Source: an uncultured Ruminococcus sp. (GTDB lineage Bacteria > Bacillota_A > Clostridia > RUG12999). From it: a stretch of DNA of 5,178 bases. The notes beneath the pieces are model-generated. The model ran no database searches, was not told the DNA's origin, and saw only the letters and a list, made by a program, of their open reading frames with translations. The stretch covers positions 1 to 5,178 of the forward strand of contig CACZTG010000322.1 of assembly GCA_902783995.1 (NCBI GenBank), written 5' to 3'. Position 1 is the stretch's first letter, and each line of letters opens with the position of its first letter. The position numbers were made by a program, and so were the translations under genes. This document shows positions 1-5,178 of the stretch, one piece after another.

Positions 1-566
1 TCACCGTGAAAAACAAAAACAACGGCAAGGTCAAGCAGAATATTTGTGACAGTCATGACGGCGGAAGCAATAACCGGAAGTCCCCTGTTATTATCAATCG
101 GTACAAACGCCCACAATACCCATATAACGTTTCTTGCCGGGATACCTATCGCAATACCTATCATATAAGCCCGCGCCTTAGGAAGCAGCGCCGCGGCATT
201 TCCTGTAGCACCAAGCATTCTTGTTATCGGGACCGAAAATACCAAGACTATTATAACCACAGCCGTAGCAATTCCTGCCGCAAGCGCGCAAGCGAGAGAA
301 AACACGTTTTGTGCCTCTTTTGTCTTTCCGCTGCCCATAAGCCGTACAAAACGGCTCCGCGCGCCGTTGGCGAGGACAGCGCCGATTAACGCAAGAATGA
401 CCATAAGGGGATTTATGATTCCAAAAGCGGCTATGGAATCAACTCCAAGGTATTGACCTATTATGACACCGTCAATAAGCGAACCCAAAGAAGATGTAAT
501 GGCAGCCCCCACGTAAGATGCGAGCTGAACGTAAAATGTATTGCGAATAATTCTTCCGTTTTGCAT
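1..566 (-). CDS. MATE-family multidrug/cation antiporter, N-terminal part (3' end beyond window)
   Basis: Integral membrane exporter of the MATE (DinF/NorM/MepA-like) family, which expels drugs or metabolites in exchange for H+ or Na+. The start is an ATG at 566-564, giving MQNGRIIRNTFYVQ, preceded by GAGGAG with a 5-nt spacer. The 188 complete codons in the window are open to position 1, so roughly the first 40% of a usual 440-460 residue protein is present. Hydrophobic segments fall near residues 11-35, 45-67, 90-112, 133-152 and 164-186. Family-like features are the first-helix stretch LIDGVIIGQYLG (30-41) with the following small-residue run, a basic loop after helix 2 (GARSRFVRLMGSGK, 68-81), and a segment with a polar pair near 159-160 followed by helix 5 containing NILLD (175-179). 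The substrate cannot be predicted. It lies 53 nt after the DUF218 gene and could be the last operon member or a separate unit. Family call is confident; specific function is not. Confidence 0.88.
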   Translation of the reverse strand, partial: MQNGRIIRNTFYVQLASYVGAAITSSLGSLIDGVIIGQYLGVDSIAAFGIINPLMVILALIGAVLANGARSRFVRLMGSGKTKEAQNVFSLACALAAGIATAVVIIVLVFSVPITRMLGATGNAAALLPKARAYMIGIAIGIPARNVIWVLWAFVPIDNNRGLPVIASAVMTVTNILLDLAVVFVFHG

Positions 567-570
567 ATAT

Positions 571-577
571 ACTCCTC
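571..577 (-). promoter_or_regulatory. Ribosome binding site of the MATE gene
   Basis: The minus strand reads GAGGAGT just before the ATG at 566, with five bases (TATAT) between AGGAG and ATG. It fixes the start of the exporter and is a near-perfect match to the anti-Shine-Dalgarno sequence of Bacillota. The 53-nt gap around it holds no clear promoter or terminator. Confidence 0.8.
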
Positions 578-619
578 GTTCTGTTTTATCCCGGCTTCTT
601 TCGCTTTTCGCAAAATCTT

Positions 620-1837
620 TTATTTATTGTAAGCAAAAATTGTCAGAACTGCATAGAAAACCGCTGTGCCTCCAAGAATAAGCGCCTGTTTTACTCTGTG
701 ATTCACAAGAAGCCCCGCAAATTCGCGTACCGCCGCATTGGGCCAGAAATACCACTTTGTTTTTGCGCCCATACCTACCGCGCGCATCTTTACCCGCCTT
801 GCGAAAATACCGCTGCGGAAAACATGATAATTTGTGGTCGAAAAAGCAATCTTGCCTTCGGGATTAATTTTCTGTATCTTTTCTTTCGAGAATTTCATAT
901 TTTCAAAGGTGTTTTTTGACCTGTCTTCCTCAATAATATTTTTTTCGTGAACGCCGCAATCAATAAGGCAGCGCTTCATCGCGGCACTTTCGGAAATTAT
1001 TTCGTCATCGCCTTTGCCGCCCGAGGTGATAAATATAAGGTCTTTTCCTGTCAGCGACTTCTGTTTTTCGTAAAAAGCGACCGCGCGCTCAACTCTGCCG
1101 CGCAGCAGCGGTGTCGGCGTACCGTCTTTTTTAAGACCGCAGCCGAGAATAATAAGAAAATCTATATTTTTTTCAGGCTCATAACGCGCTGTAACAGCAC
1201 CTGCAACAATAGTCCCTATAAGCATACATTCAAAATACAGGTAAAGAGACGCTAAAAAATTTGTTATAAGGTCGTGAAGCATTACTTCAAGCCGACTGCC
1301 CGATACCGCAAAGTCAAAGGTGAATATAAACACTTCTCCCGCAACAATAACAAACGAAAGGAAAATTCCGAGCAGGTTTACAAATCTCATTCCTTCGTGC
1401 CTTATCAGCGAAATATTGGAAAGACAGAGCGCTGCGGAAAATATAAGCAGAAAAGGTGATGAAATAAATATATAATTTTTTGCCGAGGTCAGCAGAGAAC
1501 GGATAACTTCGTCTGCTCTGTATATTTCGGGATATTTAAATATACGGACCGCAAGGACAATATGCGTAATCATAACGGAAAACGCAAACAATGCAAATCC
1601 GAAATAAATAATTGTATTGTAAGAATACGGATTGTAGCGAATCTGCTCACAAAATGAGTAAATAAGCGTAAATTCGGCAAAAAAACAATATGCCGCAATA
1701 AGCAAACAAACTGCCCCGATGTTTCCGGAGGGGCTGACTGTAATAAGCAATGCTGCGGCAATTAGTGATACGACTGTCAGAATCAGCAAATTAAAAAGTT
1801 TTGGTTTTTTATCCCTTGTATCAAATTTCAGAACCAT
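620..1837 (-). CDS. Polytopic membrane protein with C-terminal DUF218 (YdcF/SanA/ElyC-like) domain
   Basis: Membrane protein of 405 residues. About six hydrophobic helices (near 15-35, 40-61, 75-96, 121-141, 155-175 and 192-215) precede a DUF218 domain (about 226-365), and a final helix lies near 384-402. DUF218 hallmarks are visible: LIILGCGL at the first strand, an RGRVERA helix, ITSGGKG, the RSKNTFENM segment and TTNYHVFRSG. Relatives SanA and ElyC act in envelope or cell-wall integrity, while E. coli YdcF is reported to bind S-adenosylmethionine; the reaction here is unknown. I chose the ATG at 1837 because GAGGGG lies 7 nt before it. A TTG at 1852 would add five residues but has no good ribosome site of its own. 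The start overlaps the end of the HD gene by 17 nt, so the two are probably translationally coupled. The positive-inside pattern of the loops suggests a cytoplasmic DUF218 domain, but this is uncertain. Confidence 0.85.
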   Translation of the reverse strand: MVLKFDTRDKKPKLFNLLILTVVSLIAAALLITVSPSGNIGAVCLLIAAYCFFAEFTLIYSFCEQIRYNPYSYNTIIYFGFALFAFSVMITHIVLAVRIFKYPEIYRADEVIRSLLTSAKNYIFISSPFLLIFSAALCLSNISLIRHEGMRFVNLLGIFLSFVIVAGEVFIFTFDFAVSGSRLEVMLHDLITNFLASLYLYFECMLIGTIVAGAVTARYEPEKNIDFLIILGCGLKKDGTPTPLLRGRVERAVAFYEKQKSLTGKDLIFITSGGKGDDEIISESAAMKRCLIDCGVHEKNIIEEDRSKNTFENMKFSKEKIQKINPEGKIAFSTTNYHVFRSGIFARRVKMRAVGMGAKTKWYFWPNAAVREFAGLLVNHRVKQALILGGTAVFYAVLTIFAYNK

Positions 1838-2402
1838 TATGAATCCCCTCAAAAACCGTTTCCACCAGCCGGTTATATTCTGACCATGCTTCCGAGTCTT
1901 TCAGGTCTTCAACAAGAATGCAGACCGAACGGTAATACCATGCCTGCCATGCGGGGTCCTTTTGGTTAAAGGTTTCCCACATCGCGCTGCCCTCATTCTT
2001 CCACAGCCTGTAAAACGAACGCATATTTGATAACTTATCCGCAAGCCATAATATTTTTACGCCGATGTCGGAGGCTTGTTTTAACTTTTCGAGAGATTCC
2101 TTCTTACGGATACGCCAGCTTTCTTCGGGATTTGTTTCCGGACGCTTGTTTTCCGTTTCGGAGGCAACCAGCGCCGCCACGCGCGAACCGAAAACAGCCT
2201 CAATTTCCTCTATTGATGCATCGGTATCTTCAGCTGTATCGTGAAGAACCGCCGCCGCAAGAATCTCCGTATCATCCGTTAATGTTCCGGCAATTGCCGC
2301 CACCTCCAGGGGGTGAAGAATATATGGAATTTTTTCACGTTTACGCATCATACCACTATGTTTCTTTATAGCAAATTCCAGTGCGTTGTCAAACAAATTC
2401 AT
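1821..2402 (-). CDS. Stand-alone HD-domain hydrolase, SpoT/MESH1-like, probable (p)ppGpp hydrolase
   Basis: Cytoplasmic metal-dependent phosphohydrolase of 193 residues, resembling the hydrolase half of RelA/SpoT and the small alarmone hydrolases (MESH1), which remove the 3'-pyrophosphate from (p)ppGpp. Motifs in order: HSGMMRKREKIPYILHP (15-31), with H30 a predicted metal ligand; AVLHDTAEDTD (51-61), with the H54-D55 pair plus E58 and D59; and KILWLADKLSNM (116-127), with D122 as the last ligand and N126. All expected ligands are present, so it looks active. There is no RelA synthetase or TGS/ACT domain, and the length fits a single-domain hydrolase. The C-terminal part is rich in aromatic residues (W134, W142, W152, W155, Y156, Y157). 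The ATG lies 6 nt after the TGA of the kinase fusion and in the same frame; the only SD-like run (AGAGG) is 12 nt away, so translation probably depends on reinitiation. The gene overlaps the DUF218 gene by 17 nt. Another nucleotide pyrophosphate substrate is possible. Confidence 0.87.
   Translation of the reverse strand: MNLFDNALEFAIKKHSGMMRKREKIPYILHPLEVAAIAGTLTDDTEILAAAVLHDTAEDTDASIEEIEAVFGSRVAALVASETENKRPETNPEESWRIRKKESLEKLKQASDIGVKILWLADKLSNMRSFYRLWKNEGSAMWETFNQKDPAWQAWYYRSVCILVEDLKDSEAWSEYNRLVETVFEGIHNGSEI
1845..1850 (-). promoter_or_regulatory. Ribosome binding site deciding the DUF218 gene start
   Basis: GAGGGG on the minus strand sits 7 nt before the ATG at 1837 and lies inside the 3' end of the HD-hydrolase gene. 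It overlaps the alternative TTG codon (1852-1850), which favours the ATG as the real start and makes the protein 405 rather than 410 residues. Confidence 0.7.
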
Positions 2403-2408
2403 ATTGAT

Positions 2409-4013
2409 TCAAAGCCTCTTTCTCAATATAAGAATATTCTGTCCGTCCCTGTGTTCGTAAAAAATTTCGTCCATAATTTTTTTTGTCATAAATATACCGA
2501 CTCCGCCGATTTGACGTTCATCTGCCGAAAGCGTTATGTCGGGGTCCTCTTTTTCAAGGGGATTGTACGGAACCCCACGGTCGGCAAAGGTAATCTCTGC
2601 CGCGGAAGGCTCTCCCGATAATTTCACACTTACCGAAACTTTTCCGACGTCCGGCGCGTAAGCGTAGTTTGCGATATTTACAAATATTTCCTCGACTGCC
2701 AAATCTATCTGCATAAGTTTTTTCGCAGGGCAATCGACTTTTTCAAGACGAGAGTTGATAAAGCCTATCACCTTCTGCAAATTATTAACGGAGGCTTCAA
2801 TATCAAGCTCGTCGGAATCGCTTTTTTCACCGCAATTAATGTCAAATTCAAGAGAATCCACTCTCCGAAGAAGCTCTGTAAGTCTGTTTTGCCAAAGTGA
2901 AATCGTCGCGTTTTCAACCTCACTGTTATTGCCCGGATGACGTGTACGCCAATCAATAAGATATGCATATGACAAACAGCGGATTTTTTCCTCAATCTCA
3001 CGGATTTTATTTTCATCTTTTGTGTCAAAATAAGCCTCAAGAGTTTTGTGCCAAAACTCACCGGCAACATTGATATCATAGCCCTGAAACTTTAAAACAA
3101 TTTCGGGGTCGTATTCGGCATATCCGATATAGGAGTTGTACATACGCAAAAACTCAAAAATCGGATGCCCCACGGAAAGTGTATCCATATCAATAAGCAA
3201 CACCTCATTATCGGCAATCACAATATTCTTTGTATGGAAATCACCATGCACCATATGATTACTTTCGGGAACAGCGTTTGCCATTCGCAGAAGCTTATCG
3301 CCAAGACCGTCCGGCAGGCGGTCTTTCATTCTTTCAAGCGCTTTAAGTGTTTTTTCTTTTATCGACGGCAGTTTACCTTCAGGCACCGTAATACTGTGTA
3401 TTTTTTTCAGCATTTTAACGTATTCCGCTACGCAAAAATCCATACGCTCCGGCTCTTTGGCAAGTATATTTGAAAAAGAACGGGCATTAAGAAGCTCAAA
3501 AACAGAGCCATAGCTGTCGCCGACCCTGACCACGTCATAAGATATTGCTGTCGGGACGCCGAGAATCAGTGCCAGCCGCGCCACTTCGCGCTCATGCTGA
3601 ATCTCGGCAAGCGCGTCGGCATTTTTATATGTCTTTACGACATTATCACGGTCGATACGGTAAACTTTTCCGTTAAAGCCCTCGCCGATAACCTCACAGC
3701 CCTCAACGGAAACAACCCGGTACGCCTTTTCCACCCGCATCATTTCGGTAAAACCCGTCATTTCCAGAATTTCATACACCTCTGTGCGGACATTTATAAT
3801 TCTGAGGTCGGAATATATTTTTTTGACACGCAGTATCACACGTAATCCGGCGCTCGAAATATATTCCAAATGCTCCGCGTCCAGAATAACGGACGATGAG
3901 CCGCTGTCGGCAAGCTGCGCAAATATTTTTTTCTCTGTTTCCGCGGAATTTTCGGAATCAATCCTTCCTGACAATTTAACAGTGACATAATTTTTTTCTA
4001 TTTTGTTTGTCAT
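2409..4013 (-). CDS. Three-domain signalling fusion: STAS antagonist + APH-like kinase + RsbW-like anti-sigma kinase
   Basis: Soluble protein of 534 residues with three domains. (a) Residues 1-100 form a STAS domain of the RsbV/SpoIIAA type. The loop YISSAGLRVIL (51-61) keeps S54 at the position phosphorylated in SpoIIAA (S58) and RsbV (S56). (b) Residues about 105-385 form an APH/choline-kinase-like phosphotransferase: a glycine-rich loop GEGFNGKVY (110-118), probable ATP lysine K127, catalytic loop VHGDFHTKN (255-263) with D258, H260 and N263, and metal-binding LLIDMD (272-277) with D275. (c) Residues about 400-534 form a GHKL ATPase of the RsbW/SpoIIAB type: N-box AVEEIFVNIANYAY (439-452), ADRG (477-480), and a glycine-rich lid IGGVGIFM (502-509). 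All three look intact. In partner switching the RsbW kinase phosphorylates the STAS serine and a PP2C reverses it; such a phosphatase is encoded just upstream. The substrate of the middle domain is unknown. The ATG at 4013 has AGGAGA 9 nt before it. Drug resistance is unlikely given the context. Confidence 0.88.
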   Translation of the reverse strand: MTNKIEKNYVTVKLSGRIDSENSAETEKKIFAQLADSGSSSVILDAEHLEYISSAGLRVILRVKKIYSDLRIINVRTEVYEILEMTGFTEMMRVEKAYRVVSVEGCEVIGEGFNGKVYRIDRDNVVKTYKNADALAEIQHEREVARLALILGVPTAISYDVVRVGDSYGSVFELLNARSFSNILAKEPERMDFCVAEYVKMLKKIHSITVPEGKLPSIKEKTLKALERMKDRLPDGLGDKLLRMANAVPESNHMVHGDFHTKNIVIADNEVLLIDMDTLSVGHPIFEFLRMYNSYIGYAEYDPEIVLKFQGYDINVAGEFWHKTLEAYFDTKDENKIREIEEKIRCLSYAYLIDWRTRHPGNNSEVENATISLWQNRLTELLRRVDSLEFDINCGEKSDSDELDIEASVNNLQKVIGFINSRLEKVDCPAKKLMQIDLAVEEIFVNIANYAYAPDVGKVSVSVKLSGEPSAAEITFADRGVPYNPLEKEDPDITLSADERQIGGVGIFMTKKIMDEIFYEHRDGQNILILRKRL

Positions 4014-4022
4014 AATTATTTC

Positions 4023-4028
4023 TCTCCT
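4023..4028 (-). promoter_or_regulatory. Ribosome binding site of the STAS-kinase fusion gene
   Basis: AGGAGA on the minus strand precedes the ATG at 4013 by 9 nt, supporting that start. It lies in a 54-nt, very AT-rich gap (4014-4067) after the phosphatase stop codon. I see no GC-rich hairpin with a U run there, so read-through from the phosphatase gene is likely. Confidence 0.75.
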
Positions 4029-4067
4029 GTATAAATGCTAAAATATTAAATATCAAAAAAATTTTAT

Positions 4068-5178
4068 TTATTCTTCAATTTTTTTGTACTCCATACAAAG
4101 CATGGTCAAATCATCGAACTGCTCCGCGCTTTTTACAAACTCGTCAACAGCTGTATGCACATTTTTAAGTATTTGTTCGGGTGCCGCATTTGTATCTTTG
4201 TTGAGAGCCGAAAGCATACGTTCTTTTTCAAACATATTTCCTTGGGCATCTGTTGCTTCGGGCACTCCGTCGGTGTACAAAAATATCTTTGAACCCGGCT
4301 CAAGCATCAGCTCATACTGCTTATACTTTATGCCGTCCATGCCGCCGATTACAAAACCGTGAGTATCCTTTAACAATTCAAAAGCACCGCCGGGATTTTT
4401 TAATGCAGGGTATTCATGTCCGGCGTTTGCCGCCGTGAGCTTTCCGGTGGATATTTCCAGTATCCCCAGCCAGACCGTTACAAACATTTCTTCACGGTTA
4501 TTGGAACAAATCGCTGCGTTTGTATCGCTCAATATTTGTGCGGGGCTTTTGCCCATCATAGCATTGTTGGCGAGAATTATCTTGGTTGCCATCATAAACA
4601 GTGCCGCGGGGATACCTTTTCCCGAAACATCAGCCATAACCATACACAGATGATTGCTATCTATAAGGAAAAAGTCGTAAAAATCGCCTCCGACCTCTTT
4701 TGCCGGATCCATTGTTGCATAAATATCAAATTCAGACCTGTCCGGGAAAGCGGGATAGATGTTTGGAAGCATATCTGCCTGTATTCGGGTAGCAAGATTC
4801 AATTCCGTGGTAATTCGTTCTTTTTCTGCCGTTATTTTCGTCAGATTTTCCTCGTATTCGGAAAGAGACCTCTCCATATCCGCCATAACAAGGCTAAGAT
4901 TTTCCACCTCGTCTCCGGTATGTATATCAAGCGATGCAAAACAGTTCGTGTCCTTAACTCCCGCGCTTCGTTCTTTAGCGTATTCCTGTGCGGCATTGGC
5001 AATCTCGTCAATCGGTTCCACCAATGTTTTTTTCATATGCCTTATCATCAAGAACGAAATAATCATAATTATCAGCAGCATGGCAACAGTGACCTGCAGC
5101 GTGTATGTACGTATACCTGTCAAAACATTATCTATTGTCACATCAACAAGCAGAAACGCACAAATTTTTCCCTTATCA
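4068..5178 (-). CDS. Membrane sensor HAMP-PP2C serine phosphatase (SpoIIE/RsbU type), 5' end beyond window
   Basis: C-terminal 369 residues of a membrane-bound phosphatase expected to dephosphorylate a STAS antagonist. Numbering here starts from the GTG at 5141. That GTG is probably not the start, because the frame stays open to the window edge and the extra twelve codons (DKGKICAFLLVD) look like the final strand of an extracytoplasmic Cache/PAS-type sensor. A membrane helix follows (about 16-33), then a HAMP-like region (about 36-95, with P43 and DEVENLS) and a predicted coiled-coil linker (85-125). The PP2C domain (about 135-352) shows KEVGGDFYDFF (148-158, D153), MADVSGKGIPAALF (169-182, D171), NAGHEYP (239-245), LYTDGVPEATD (288-298, D291) and FDDLTML (342-348, D344). 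These acidic residues form the usual Mn/Mg site, so the enzyme should be active. It ends 54 nt before the STAS/kinase fusion, its most likely substrate. The signal sensed cannot be told because the sensor domain is cut off. Confidence 0.9.
   Translation of the reverse strand, partial: DKGKICAFLLVDVTIDNVLTGIRTYTLQVTVAMLLIIMIISFLMIRHMKKTLVEPIDEIANAAQEYAKERSAGVKDTNCFASLDIHTGDEVENLSLVMADMERSLSEYEENLTKITAEKERITTELNLATRIQADMLPNIYPAFPDRSEFDIYATMDPAKEVGGDFYDFFLIDSNHLCMVMADVSGKGIPAALFMMATKIILANNAMMGKSPAQILSDTNAAICSNNREEMFVTVWLGILEISTGKLTAANAGHEYPALKNPGGAFELLKDTHGFVIGGMDGIKYKQYELMLEPGSKIFLYTDGVPEATDAQGNMFEKERMLSALNKDTNAAPEQILKNVHTAVDEFVKSAEQFDDLTMLCMEYKKIEE

Noticed and set aside
6..389. Plus-strand open frame of 127 codons
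   Set aside because: It lies opposite the MATE gene, has a low-complexity basic composition with many Cys, Arg and Ser residues, and shows no recognisable domain; it is a shadow of the real gene.
599..615. Small hairpin TTTTGC-GAAAA-GCGAAA (minus strand) between the DUF218 and MATE genes
   Set aside because: The stem is six pairs, mostly A-T with one G-T, and no U run follows, so it does not look like an intrinsic terminator.
698..1459. Three plus-strand open frames opposite the DUF218 gene
   Set aside because: They show no family resemblance, no clear ribosome sites, and lie entirely antisense to a well-supported coding sequence.
1821..2402. RelA/SpoT (p)ppGpp synthetase
   Set aside because: Only the HD hydrolase motifs are present and 193 residues leave no room for a synthetase or TGS/ACT domains.
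2027..2621. Plus-strand open frames opposite the HD gene and the end of the kinase fusion
   Set aside because: The proline-rich and aromatic-rich translations are what antisense reading of Gly-, Glu- and Lys-rich codons gives; no domain is recognisable.
3000..3720. Aminoglycoside resistance gene, from the APH-like catalytic motifs
   Set aside because: The domain is embedded between STAS and RsbW-like domains in one frame, and its motifs are general to the APH/choline kinase superfamily. A signalling or metabolic role fits the context better.
4028..4056. Promoter-like TTGATA, 17-bp spacer, TATACA on the minus strand before the STAS-kinase gene
   Set aside because: The -10 match overlaps the ribosome binding site, so a transcript would start inside or after AGGAGA and lose it. 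The region is AT-rich enough for such matches by chance.

Overview
The window reads as one co-directional block. All five genes lie on the minus strand, so transcription runs from the high coordinates to the low ones, and I see no convincing plus-strand gene. Strong GAGGAG or AGGAGA ribosome sites, moderately AT-leaning DNA and the families present (clostridial-type MATE pump, multi-pass YdcF/DUF218 protein, RsbV/RsbW/RsbU-type signalling domains) suggest an anaerobic Gram-positive of the Clostridia, perhaps Oscillospiraceae or Ruminococcus-like. That placement is inferred from sequence style and was not checked by search.

Layout in transcription order: (1) 5178-4068, the 3' part of a membrane-anchored sensor with HAMP and SpoIIE/RsbU-type PP2C phosphatase domains, running off the right edge; (2) 4013-2409, a three-domain protein made of a STAS anti-sigma-antagonist domain, an aminoglycoside-phosphotransferase-like kinase domain and an RsbW-like ATPase/kinase domain; (3) 2402-1821, a stand-alone HD hydrolase of the SpoT/MESH1 type, probably acting on (p)ppGpp; (4) 1837-620, a polytopic membrane protein with a DUF218 (YdcF/SanA/ElyC) domain; (5) 566-1, the N-terminal part of a MATE-family exporter, running off the left edge. 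Gaps are 54 nt, 6 nt, a 17-nt overlap and 53 nt, with no terminator seen between genes, so a single operon is plausible, at least for genes 2-4.

How the genes may work together (inference): the first two genes together carry the three activities of a partner-switching circuit, namely antagonist (STAS), its serine kinase (RsbW-like) and the phosphatase that reverses it (PP2C). An outside signal would reach the PP2C domain through the membrane sensor and HAMP. The unusual points are that antagonist and kinase share one chain, that a second intact-looking kinase fold lies between them, and that no sigma factor or other target is encoded in the window. A tightly linked alarmone-hydrolase-like gene and an envelope-type DUF218 protein follow, hinting at a stress or envelope response module. 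The fusion and its linkage to the phosphatase and the HD hydrolase are the most interesting content of the window.
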